From Sphingomonas sp. LM7 (lineage in GTDB: Bacteria > Pseudomonadota > Alphaproteobacteria > Sphingomonadales > Sphingomonadaceae): 64,000 nt of DNA. The notes below the pieces were generated by a model. The model saw nothing but the letters and a program-made list of their open reading frames with translations, was not told the DNA's origin and did no database searches. Below are positions 42,986 through 51,188 of this stretch, in pieces. The stretch lies in NCBI RefSeq assembly GCF_002002925.1, contig NZ_CP019511.1, forward strand, positions 3,193,001-3,257,000. Reading direction: 5' to 3'. The stretch's first letter is position 1; each line of letters starts with the position of its first letter. Made by a program: the position numbers and the translations under genes.

Positions 42986-45577
42986 ATGATGGCAGACGCT
43001 CAGACCGCAACCCAGGCGCCCGTAGTGACGCGCCGCGAGAATTATCGCGAGCCCGATTGGCGCGTTCCCGAGATCGCACTCGACTTCGATCTCGATCCCG
43101 CCGCGACGCGCGTCCGCACGACCCTGTGGGTCGAGCGCAACGGCAGCCATGCCGAGCCGCTGCGGCTGGCCGGCGAGGGGCTGACTGCGCTGGTCGTCCG
43201 GGTCGACGGCGTCGTCGCCGAGGATTGGACGATGGAAAGCGGCGGCCTTGTGGTCCCGCTCACCGGCGCCGCGCACAAGATCGAGACCGAAGTCGAGATC
43301 GCGCCCGAGCGCAACACCCAGCTGATGGGGCTCTATGCCTCGGGTGGGATCCTGTGCACCCAGTGCGAGGCCGAGGGCTTTCGCCGCATCACCTTCTTCC
43401 CCGACCGGCCCGACGTGCTCAGCCGCTACAAGGTCAAGCTGACTGCCGACAAGGCGCGCTTCCCGGTGCTGCTCGCCAATGGCGATCCGATCGCGTCGGG
43501 CGATCTGGAAGGCGGCAAGCACTGGGCCGAGTGGCACGATCCCTTCCCCAAGCCGAGCTATCTGTTCGCGATCGTCGCGGGCGATCTCGTCGCCAATCGC
43601 GGCAGCTTCACGACAATGTCGGGGCGCGAAGTGCAGCTGGGCATCTGGGTGCGCAGCCCCGATCTCGCCAAGACCGATCATGCGCTCCACGCGCTCAAGC
43701 TGAGCATGGCGTGGGACGAGAAGGTCTATGGCCGAGAGTACGACCTCGACGTGTTCAACATCGTCGCGGTGGAGGATTTCAATTTCGGCGCCATGGAGAA
43801 CAAGGGGCTGAACGTCTTCAACAGTCGCTACATCCTAGCCGACCCCGATACCGCGACCGACTATGACTATGACGCGATCGCCGCGGTGGTCGCGCACGAA
43901 TATTTCCATAACTGGTCGGGCAATCGCATCACCTGCCGTGACTGGTTCCAGCTCTCGCTCAAGGAAGGCTTCACGGTCTTCCGCGACCAGAGCTTCTCGG
44001 CCGATCAGGGCAGCGCCGCGGTCAAGCGGATCGAGGATGTCCGAGGCTTGCGCGCGTCGCAATTCCCCGAGGATGCCGGCCCGCTCGCGCATCCGGTGCG
44101 CCCCGACGAATATATCGAGATCAGCAACTTCTACACGGCGACGATCTACAACAAGGGCGCCGAAGTCATCCGGATGATGGCGACGATCCTCGGCCCCGAG
44201 AAGTTCCGCGCCGCGACCGATCTGTATTTCGACCGGTTCGACGGCACTGCCGCGACGTGCGAGGATTTCGTCCAGTCGATGGAGCAGGGCGGCGGCGTCG
44301 ATCTGACCCAGTTCCGCCGCTGGTACAGCCAGGCCGGCACGCCGCGCGTCTCGGCGACGCTTGCGCAGGAGGGCGGCCGCGCCCGCCTCACGCTGCGCCA
44401 GCACGTCCCGCCGACTCCGGGCCAGCCGGTCAAGGAACCGATGGTCATCCCGCTCAAGGTCAAGCTGTTCGGCGCGATCACCGGGCGGCCGATGTGCGAC
44501 GAGCAACTGGTATTGCTCAAGGACGAGACGCACGAGATCGTGTTCGAGAATTTGTCCGAGCAGCCGGTGCTGTCGGTCAATCGCGGCTTCTCCGCGCCGA
44601 TCGTGGTCGATACCAACCGGACGGCCAAGGACCTCGCCTTCCTCTCGGCGCATGATGACGATCCGTTCGCGCGCTACGAGGCGATGCAGCAGCTGATGCT
44701 CGATACGCTGGTCGCGTCGGTCGCCAATGGCGGCACCGACCATACTGCGGTGATCGAGGCAGTGCGCAATACGCTCACCGACCCGGCGCTCGACCGCGCC
44801 TTCGTGGCGGAGGCAGTGCTGCTCCCGTCGGACAGCTTCATCGGCGACCAGATGCCGGTGGTCGAGCCCGAGGCGATCTTTCGCGCGCGTGAGGCGCTCC
44901 GCCAGGATCTCGGCAAGGCGCTCGCGACCGAATGGCGCGCCGCCTATGAAGGCAGCCTCGCCAATCGCTTTGAATATTCGCCCGCGGCCAAGGGCGCGCG
45001 GCGGCTGAAGACAGTGGCGCTCGGCTATATCGCGGCAAGCGGCGCGGCCGATGCCGAGAAGCTGGCGTTCGACCAGTTCAGCGGTGCGGACAACATGACC
45101 GACCGTCAGGGCGCGCTGACCACGCTGGTCAACGGCGCCTCGCCGTTGCGCGAAGAAGCGCTGGAGGCGTTTTACAAGCGCTATCAGGGCAATGGCCTGG
45201 TGCTCGACAAATGGTTCCAGACCCAGGCGCTGTCGGCGCGCGAGGACGCGCTGCAGGTCGTCGAGCGGCTGGCCGCGCATCCTGACTTCACGCTGTCGAA
45301 CCCCAATCGTGCACGTTCGCTGATCGGTGCATTCAGCGTCAACCAGCGCGCGTTCCACGACGTGTCGGGCCGCGGCTACCGCTTCGTCACCGACCAGCTG
45401 ATCGCGCTCGACAAGCTCAATCCGCAGACCGCGGCCAAGCTGCTGCCGCCGCTCGGCCGCTGGAAGCGCTTCGACGAAGGCCGTGCCGCCAAGATGCGCG
45501 CCGAGCTCGAACGCATCGTCGCGACGCCGGGGCTGAGCAAGGACATGTTCGAACAGGCGAGCAAGTCGCTGGATTAG
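42986..45577 (+). CDS. pepN: Aminopeptidase N (M1 family)
   Basis: Cytoplasmic zinc aminopeptidase of 863 aa, the normal length for bacterial PepN. The exopeptidase motif is GAMEN (268-272), and the zinc site HEYFH at 304-308 with Glu327 downstream in LSLKEGFT. The N-terminal beta domain opens YREPDWRVPEIALDFDLDP and the C-terminal helical DUF3458 domains end SKDMFEQASKSLD. Two ATGs (42986, 42989) are adjacent; the start is not resolved between them. Its divergence from the M28 array places four peptidases side by side. Confidence 0.97.
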   Translation: MMADAQTATQAPVVTRRENYREPDWRVPEIALDFDLDPAATRVRTTLWVERNGSHAEPLRLAGEGLTALVVRVDGVVAEDWTMESGGLVVPLTGAAHKIETEVEIAPERNTQLMGLYASGGILCTQCEAEGFRRITFFPDRPDVLSRYKVKLTADKARFPVLLANGDPIASGDLEGGKHWAEWHDPFPKPSYLFAIVAGDLVANRGSFTTMSGREVQLGIWVRSPDLAKTDHALHALKLSMAWDEKVYGREYDLDVFNIVAVEDFNFGAMENKGLNVFNSRYILADPDTATDYDYDAIAAVVAHEYFHNWSGNRITCRDWFQLSLKEGFTVFRDQSFSADQGSAAVKRIEDVRGLRASQFPEDAGPLAHPVRPDEYIEISNFYTATIYNKGAEVIRMMATILGPEKFRAATDLYFDRFDGTAATCEDFVQSMEQGGGVDLTQFRRWYSQAGTPRVSATLAQEGGRARLTLRQHVPPTPGQPVKEPMVIPLKVKLFGAITGRPMCDEQLVLLKDETHEIVFENLSEQPVLSVNRGFSAPIVVDTNRTAKDLAFLSAHDDDPFARYEAMQQLMLDTLVASVANGGTDHTAVIEAVRNTLTDPALDRAFVAEAVLLPSDSFIGDQMPVVEPEAIFRAREALRQDLGKALATEWRAAYEGSLANRFEYSPAAKGARRLKTVALGYIAASGAADAEKLAFDQFSGADNMTDRQGALTTLVNGASPLREEALEAFYKRYQGNGLVLDKWFQTQALSAREDALQVVERLAAHPDFTLSNPNRARSLIGAFSVNQRAFHDVSGRGYRFVTDQLIALDKLNPQTAAKLLPPLGRWKRFDEGRAAKMRAELERIVATPGLSKDMFEQASKSLD

Positions 45578-45596
45578 GGCAGCGCCCAGCGGTTGC

Positions 45597-45620
45597 CGGT
45601 TCGGGACAAGCCCGGAACCG
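45597..45620 (+). terminator. Weak hairpin after pepN
   Basis: cggttcggg-acaa-gcccggaaccg forms a stem with one bulged base, 20 bp past the pepN stop. No T-run follows, so termination is uncertain. The rest of 45578-45749 shows nothing I can name. Confidence 0.35.
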
Positions 45621-45749
45621 ACGGGCGGGCGGGTTCGTGACAGGGGTGGGGCGGTCCGCTAAGCAACGGTCAACGCGGTCGCAACCAAGGCTATTATCGA
45701 TGCACTTGTCCCGGAGTCCGGCCGCCGAGCACCGGGTCATGCCGCGCTG

Positions 45750-47306
45750 ATGCCAGGCGAGAGCCCCGTCGCGGCGGTACGTGCGCCGCGCCTGCCGCCG
45801 CTTGCTGCACTGCTCGATACGGTCCCGAACTGGGCGATCCTGCTCTTCGCCGCGATCGTCGTGCGCGCCGTCGCGTTCGGCAACCCGGTCGTCCATGTCG
45901 ATGAGGAATTCTATTTCTACACGGCGCAGCGCATGCTCGACGGCGCCCTGCCGTTCGTCGACATCTGGGATCGCAAGCCGATCGGGCTGTTCCTGATCTA
46001 CCTCCCCGGCGCGGCGTTCGGCCCGGTGGCCGGGCTGTGGGTCTATCAGGCGATGGCGCTGGCCAGCGTGGTGCTCACTGCCTGCCTCATCCTGCGGCTC
46101 GCCGACCATGCCGGCTGGGGCCGGGGCGGGCTGGTCGCAGCGCTGCTCTACATCTTCATGCTCGGCTATGGCGACGGACAGAGCGGCCAGGCGCCGGTCT
46201 TCTACAATCTCCTCACCGGCCTTGCGATGCTGCTCGCCTTGCCGTGCGCCGCCTCGGCCGATTCCGATCCGCTCCGCCGCGGCAAGGCAGTCGCCGCGAT
46301 GGCGCTGATCGGGCTGGCGCTGCAGGTCAAATATTCGGTGCTGTTCGAGGGCATGTTCCTTGGGCTCTGGCTGTTGTGGCGCGAACATCGCCTCGGCCAT
46401 GGGCCGGACCGCATTGCGCGGTTCGGGCTGAGCCTGGTCGCGACGGCGATGCTGCCGACGATCATCGCCTGGGGCTATTACGCCGCGATCGGCCAAGGCG
46501 AGGCGTGGTTCTACGCCAATTTCGGCTCGATCTTCGATCGCCAGAGCGATCCTGCGCTGGTGTTGCTCGGCGCCTTCCTCAAGGTCGCGCTGATCCTCGG
46601 GCCGCTACTCGTCGTCAGCGGGCTGTCGCGCCATGTGCCGGTCAGCGACGAAAGCGAGCGTCCGGTGCGCGCGCTGATGTTCGGCTGGCTGATCGCCGCG
46701 GTGGTCGGGCTCATCCTGTTCGGCACCTGGTTCAATCATTATGCGCTGCCGGTGATGCTGCCGGCCTGCGTGTGCTGCGCGGGGTTCCTCGGCAGCAATG
46801 CGATCGGGCGGAAGGTCGTCACGCCGATCCTGCTGCTCGCGGCCGGGGTCGGCGGCGAATATACCGTGTGGAGCGCGAAGTGGCATCGCGGCGACGCCGC
46901 GCAGCTCGAGACGCTGGTCGAGGCGATCGGGCATGGCCGCGGCTGCCTCTATGTCTATTCGGGCAATGTCAGCCTGTATGGGCATAGCGGGCGGTGCACG
47001 CTGTCCGACTGGGTGTTCCCCAGCCATTTGTCGCGCGAGCGCGAGAATGGCGCGATCGGCGTCGACCAGCTTGCCGAGATCGCGCGGATCTTCGCGCGCA
47101 AGCCGGAAGTCGTGGTGATGGCGCCGGCCTTTTCGGGCGAGCGTGCCCAATCGCGTGCGCTCGTCCTCACCAAGCTGCGCGACCGCCGCTACACGCTGCG
47201 CGGCCGCTATCCGCTCGGCAAGCTGATGCTCGACGTCTACGCCGCGCCGGGCAGCACCGCGGGGGTCCCGCCGGCACCGCGTTTGGCGGCCAGCAGCCCC
47301 TCATAA
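45750..47306 (+). CDS. GT-C/GT39-like membrane glycosyltransferase
   Basis: A 518-aa inner-membrane protein with about ten helices. The first periplasmic loop carries VVHVDEEFYFYTAQRMLDGALPFVDIWDRKPIG, with the acidic pair (DEE) and the D.WDRKP motif characteristic of PMT_2/GT39 enzymes that use polyprenyl-phosphate sugars. A soluble C-terminal domain follows from about residue 365. The acceptor is unknown. Its last 70 bp overlap the convergent GT4-type gene. No ribosome binding site of note precedes ATG 45750. Confidence 0.78.
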   Translation: MPGESPVAAVRAPRLPPLAALLDTVPNWAILLFAAIVVRAVAFGNPVVHVDEEFYFYTAQRMLDGALPFVDIWDRKPIGLFLIYLPGAAFGPVAGLWVYQAMALASVVLTACLILRLADHAGWGRGGLVAALLYIFMLGYGDGQSGQAPVFYNLLTGLAMLLALPCAASADSDPLRRGKAVAAMALIGLALQVKYSVLFEGMFLGLWLLWREHRLGHGPDRIARFGLSLVATAMLPTIIAWGYYAAIGQGEAWFYANFGSIFDRQSDPALVLLGAFLKVALILGPLLVVSGLSRHVPVSDESERPVRALMFGWLIAAVVGLILFGTWFNHYALPVMLPACVCCAGFLGSNAIGRKVVTPILLLAAGVGGEYTVWSAKWHRGDAAQLETLVEAIGHGRGCLYVYSGNVSLYGHSGRCTLSDWVFPSHLSRERENGAIGVDQLAEIARIFARKPEVVVMAPAFSGERAQSRALVLTKLRDRRYTLRGRYPLGKLMLDVYAAPGSTAGVPPAPRLAASSPS

Positions 47307-48442
47307 TAGGCCATGAGCTCGACCGTGTGGTCGCGGTCGCTGCGCACCTTGCCGGCGGCGACGCGCGCGGCGGCGCGCAGGATCGCGGGCTCGCGTGCGA
47401 ACATCCGGCGTACCGCTGCGGCGGCCGACAGCGCGTCGCGCGCGGCATAGGTCTCGGCAAACAGCGGATCGGCGATCTCGGCGAACCCGCCTTCGTCTGG
47501 CCCGATCAGCGGCAGGCCGGAAGCCAGCGCCTCGGAGGCGACCAGCCCGAACGGCTCTGCATCCGATCCGTGGATCAGCGCGTCGCAACTCGCCATGATG
47601 CGGGAGAGGCGGACGCGGTCATAGACCGGGCGGAAGATGCGGATATGCGGGCTGCCGGCGATGCGCTGCTCCAGGTGACGCCGCTCGGGGCCGTCCCCGA
47701 TCAGGATAAGGCCGACCGGAATGTCGGTCGCGGCGGACTCGACGGCGTCGATCACCAGCGGCCAGCGCTTTTCCTTGTGGTGCCGGCCAAGCCCGAGCAG
47801 CAGATGCCCCTCGGGCGGCAGGCCGCATTGCTCGAGCAGCGCGATGCGCAATTTCTCGTCGCGCAGATCGGGTGAGAACCAGCTGCGCTCGATCCCCAGC
47901 GGCATCGACGCATCGACGGTCATCCCCCGCCGGCGAAAGCGCTTGGCGAGCGCCGGGCCGTTGGTGACGAACGCGTCGTAATGGCCGAGAAAGCGGTTCA
48001 TGTAGCGCGTGTACCAGGCGAAGGCGCGCTCGACCTGGATCGGCGTGGCGATATTGTCGAGCCAGCGCTGCGGATAGGCACCCATCTGGTCGCCATGCGC
48101 GAAGAACACCTTGAGCGACGGCCCCTTCCAGTTGGCGACGGTCCAGGCCGGCAGCCAGGGCGAGCTGCATTCGACGATGTCGGGCTGAAGCTGGTCGAGC
48201 AGCTTCCACACCGGCTCGTCCTTGACGAAGATGCAGTAGTTGCGGTCGAGCACCAGTGCCGGCGACTTGACCCACAGGATGCGGCCGCCGCCCGGGCGAT
48301 CCTCGACGCCGTCTTCCAGTGCGGGGGCGATCACGGTCAGCTCATGACCCATATCGGCCATGATCCCGATCTTGCGATCGATATAGGTGCGCACCCCGCC
48401 GCCGGTGGGCGAGTAGAATTCGTTGACGTCGACGATCCGCAT
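47237..48442 (-). CDS. Glycosyltransferase, GT4-type
   Basis: A 401-aa GT-B-fold enzyme. The N-terminal Rossmann half starts MRIVDVNEFYSPTGGGVRTYIDRKI, where the Gly-rich loop binds the donor phosphate, and includes IVECSSPWLPAW. The C-terminal half has GLGRHHKEKRWPLVIDAV, LILIGDGPERRHLEQ, and the donor-site motif HGSDAEPFGLVASEALASGLPLIG, a variant of the EX7E signature (Glu in AEPFGLVASEAL). It is the third gene of a leftward unit (317-aa membrane protein, DUF2141, this gene). Acceptor could be a lipid or carotenoid; that cannot be told here. Confidence 0.88.
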   Translation of the reverse strand: MRIVDVNEFYSPTGGGVRTYIDRKIGIMADMGHELTVIAPALEDGVEDRPGGGRILWVKSPALVLDRNYCIFVKDEPVWKLLDQLQPDIVECSSPWLPAWTVANWKGPSLKVFFAHGDQMGAYPQRWLDNIATPIQVERAFAWYTRYMNRFLGHYDAFVTNGPALAKRFRRRGMTVDASMPLGIERSWFSPDLRDEKLRIALLEQCGLPPEGHLLLGLGRHHKEKRWPLVIDAVESAATDIPVGLILIGDGPERRHLEQRIAGSPHIRIFRPVYDRVRLSRIMASCDALIHGSDAEPFGLVASEALASGLPLIGPDEGGFAEIADPLFAETYAARDALSAAAAVRRMFAREPAILRAAARVAAGKVRSDRDHTVELMAYYEGLLAAKRGAGGTPAVLPGAA

Positions 48443-48452
48443 GGCCGTCTCC

Positions 48453-48965
48453 TCAGTCGAGCGGGGCGAAGCCGCCTAGGCCCTTCAGATACTGGGCACG
48501 CACGGTGATCTGGCCGCCGCTGGCGGGCACGTTGACCAGCGCCTGGCGGACCTTGGGCCGGCTGCGGCCGAGCCGCGCATTGCTCGGGAAGCCGGCGCCG
48601 TCCTGCCAGAAGTTGAACTTGTTCTTGCCGTCGCGGTCATGCGTAAACAGCAGCGCCCATTGCCCCGCGCTCGGCGCGCGGATGCACAGGCTGACGGCAC
48701 CTGCGGCCGGCGTGGGTGCCCATACGCGGCGCATCTGCTTGCCCTCGGCCTTGATCGTGCGGTCGTCCTTGAGGAAATCCTCCTCGTTGCCCGGATAGAG
48801 CTCGAGCTTGAGGCGGCCGCTGCGATCCTTGAGGCCCGTTACGTTGACGTACAGCTTGGGTCCCGATCCCGCAGCGCAGGAGCCGTCGAGCGGGTCCTGC
48901 GCGCGTGCGGCGCCGGGCAGCGCCACCGCGGCCAAGGCGAGGGAGAGAAGGGCAGGGCGAATCAT
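48453..48965 (-). CDS. DUF2141-type exported protein
   Basis: A 170-aa secreted protein with signal peptide MIRPALLSLALAAVALPGAARA. The DUF2141 pattern is seen in KLYVNVTGLKDRSGRLKLELYP, then LCIRAPSAGQWALLFTHDRDGKNKFNFWQDG and the final strand QITVRAQYL. A cysteine pair (Cys30, Cys94) could form a disulphide. Its ATG overlaps the stop of the upstream membrane-protein gene and it ends 10 bp before the glycosyltransferase start, so the three are co-translated. The family's role is unknown. Confidence 0.85.
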   Translation of the reverse strand: MIRPALLSLALAAVALPGAARAQDPLDGSCAAGSGPKLYVNVTGLKDRSGRLKLELYPGNEEDFLKDDRTIKAEGKQMRRVWAPTPAAGAVSLCIRAPSAGQWALLFTHDRDGKNKFNFWQDGAGFPSNARLGRSRPKVRQALVNVPASGGQITVRAQYLKGLGGFAPLD

Positions 48966-49915
48966 TGCTTGTTCCTCGTGATCAGTGCGTGCGCGCTGAA
49001 GCCCGCGATCAGCGCGACATGGGCCAGGAGCGTCAGCGCCGCGATCAGCGCCATCAGTTCGGGAAGCGCCTCGCCCTGGCCGATCACCACGCCGGCGATC
49101 GTCGCGAAAGCGACTTCCTTGTTGGGGACGAGCGGCAGGCGCCAGACGAGCAGCCGGCCGGCGGCCATCAGCAGCCAGAAGCCGATCGAGACTTCGGGGA
49201 GCGCGAAATGCCACGCGACGGCGATGAGCAGCGAACCGGTGAGGATGCGGGTGCAATGCACGCCGAAGATCCACCACAGCATGCTGCGCGGCAGCGAGAA
49301 TACGCGGCGCGAAAAGATCATGAAGGGGAGCGAGGTGCCGATGATGATCGCGATCGATCCCCACACCCAATATTGCTGGGTGCCGGTGAGCAGGCCCATG
49401 CCGAACGGTGCGGCGAGCAGGATCATCGCCAGCGTGACCGCGTTGCCCGCGATCGCCGACAGGATCGTCACGTCCTTCACTGCGCCAAACGGCGCCGCGA
49501 CCATCTGGGTGCGCTGGCGTGCCCAGGCGTAGAAATAGGCCTCGCCCGAATAGCCGATCAGCACTTCGTTCGAGATGCGCTTCTTGTGGAGCGCGGCCAT
49601 GCCGGCGATCGGGATGTTCCACAGCCGCTTGAAGATCACATAGTCGAAGGTCGGCGGCCCCAGATAATAGAGCAGCAACGCGATATAGAAGAGCGGGTGC
49701 GTCGGAAGCCGGCGCGACAGCCCGGCCAGCCCCGAATCGAACAGCTCGTGCGCCAGCGCGCCGATCATCAGCAGCGTCAGCGCGCCGCCGAGCAGCATCG
49801 GCCAGCGCCGCCTGATCTTTTCGACGGGCTCCAGGCCCGCAAGGTCCGGCGTGCTCGCCAACGGAGCTTCGACAGCGCTGGTGTTCACCGAAGCCTCCAC
49901 TGCTGGTTCGTTCAC
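48962..49915 (-). CDS. Multi-pass membrane protein of unknown function
   Basis: A 317-aa protein starting at GTG 49915 with an acidic, disordered N-terminus (about 1-34) and then roughly eight hydrophobic helices. Notable polar segments are KKRISNEVLIGYSGEAYFYAWARQRTQM after the second helix and WWIFGVHCTRILTGSLLIAVAWH. The layout recalls UPF0104/MprF-type flippase domains, but no family residue lets me claim that. It heads a three-gene unit with DUF2141 and a glycosyltransferase, which suggests a part in moving or making an envelope lipid or glycan. Confidence 0.7.
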   Translation of the reverse strand: MNEPAVEASVNTSAVEAPLASTPDLAGLEPVEKIRRRWPMLLGGALTLLMIGALAHELFDSGLAGLSRRLPTHPLFYIALLLYYLGPPTFDYVIFKRLWNIPIAGMAALHKKRISNEVLIGYSGEAYFYAWARQRTQMVAAPFGAVKDVTILSAIAGNAVTLAMILLAAPFGMGLLTGTQQYWVWGSIAIIIGTSLPFMIFSRRVFSLPRSMLWWIFGVHCTRILTGSLLIAVAWHFALPEVSIGFWLLMAAGRLLVWRLPLVPNKEVAFATIAGVVIGQGEALPELMALIAALTLLAHVALIAGFSAHALITRNKQ

Positions 49916-50078
49916 TGGGTCATTTCCGCTGCAGACACGTCAAAACAAATTTCGCTTTGTTTCCGCGTCTTGCATCGCCCCCCGAATGTGCGCGCCCGTG
50001 CGGAGATGGCCAACTGACAGCAGAATGCGGTTTATTGCTGGGGCGATTTGGGCGTAAGCGTGGCAATCTACAAGACAT

Positions 50079-51188
50079 ATGTCGCACCGCACCCCCGCCG
50101 CCACCGCCCGACACATCCTCACCTGCGCCCAGACGATGCGCGGCGGCGGGGTCGAACGCGCGATGCTGCGCATGGCGCAAGGGTGGCTGCGCGAGGGGCG
50201 CCGGGTCACGCTGGTGCTCGGCAGCGACGAAGGGCCGCTGGCTGACGAGATCCCCGCGGGCATCGAACTGATCCAGCTCGAGGACGCCCGCTATTCGGCG
50301 CTGTTCCGGCTCGGCGCGCATGTCCGCGCGACCAAGCCGGACCTGATCTTCTGCCCCGGCAACCACTATAGCGCCGTCGCCGCGCTTGCTCGGCTCGACC
50401 TCGGCCGCGCCTGTCCGCCGATCGTCGCCAAGGTTTCGAATGCGCTCGTCCGGCCCGAACAGGGCGCCGCCGCCGCCTGGGCGTACCGGCGCTGGCTACG
50501 GCTCCACCGGCGCTTCCTCGACCATGTCGTCGCGATGACGCCGGCGATGGCGGCGGAGGCAGTGACGGAGATGCGCATGCCGCCCGAGCGGGTGAGCGTG
50601 ATCGCCAACCCGCCTGCCACCGCGCGTGCCGACGCCGTGCCGGTCGAACTGCCCGCGGGACGGTACATCGTCGGCGTCGGGCGGCTCGAACCGCAGAAGC
50701 GCTGGGACCGGCTGATCGCCGCGTTGCCAAAGATCGCCGATGGCGACGTCCGCCTGCTGATCCTCGGCGAAGGCGGGCAGCGCGCGACGCTGGAAGCGCA
50801 AGTCGCGTCGCTCGGCTTGGGTGATCGCGTTTCGATGCCGGGGCATGCCGGCGATCCGCTTCCCGCGCTGCAGGGCGCGGCGGTGGCGGTTCTGACTTCG
50901 GATTATGAAGGCGTACCCGGGGTGCTGCGCGAGGCACTGTCGGTGGGGACGCCGGTGGTGTCGACCGAATCGAGCGTGGCGGTGCGCGAAATCGTCGACG
51001 GGGCCGAACTGGGCAGCGTGATCGCGCGCGAAGACGCCGTCGGGCTGGTTGCGGCATTGGACTATTGGCTGACGCCGGGGCGCGCGCGCCCTGCGCCTGT
51101 GCTGGCGGGCGGCGATCCGATTGCGGACTACCTCGCGCTGTTCGACGGATTGGTGGATGCTCGCGCCGAGGTTCAGCGCATCCGGTAG
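50079..51188 (+). CDS. Glycosyltransferase family 4 protein
   Basis: A 369-aa GT-B enzyme. N-terminal half: ILTCAQTMRGGGVERAMLRMAQGW, the donor-phosphate glycine loop, and LIFCPGNHYSAVAALARL. C-terminal half: IVGVGRLEPQKRWDRLIAAL, LLILGEGGQRATLEAQVASLGL, and TSDYEGVPGVLREALSVGTPVVSTES, the EX7E nucleotide-sugar signature (Glu-Gly-Val-Pro...Glu-Ala). It resembles N-acetylgalactosamine or N-acetylglucosamine transferases of polysaccharide pathways. Its end overlaps the convergent TonB receptor by 16 bp. Confidence 0.88.
   Translation: MSHRTPAATARHILTCAQTMRGGGVERAMLRMAQGWLREGRRVTLVLGSDEGPLADEIPAGIELIQLEDARYSALFRLGAHVRATKPDLIFCPGNHYSAVAALARLDLGRACPPIVAKVSNALVRPEQGAAAAWAYRRWLRLHRRFLDHVVAMTPAMAAEAVTEMRMPPERVSVIANPPATARADAVPVELPAGRYIVGVGRLEPQKRWDRLIAALPKIADGDVRLLILGEGGQRATLEAQVASLGLGDRVSMPGHAGDPLPALQGAAVAVLTSDYEGVPGVLREALSVGTPVVSTESSVAVREIVDGAELGSVIAREDAVGLVAALDYWLTPGRARPAPVLAGGDPIADYLALFDGLVDARAEVQRIR

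Noticed and set aside
49622..50078. Search for a tRNA or small RNA in 49916-50078, 45578-45749 and other gaps
   Set aside because: No cloverleaf-compatible sequence or strong promoter/terminator pair was seen.
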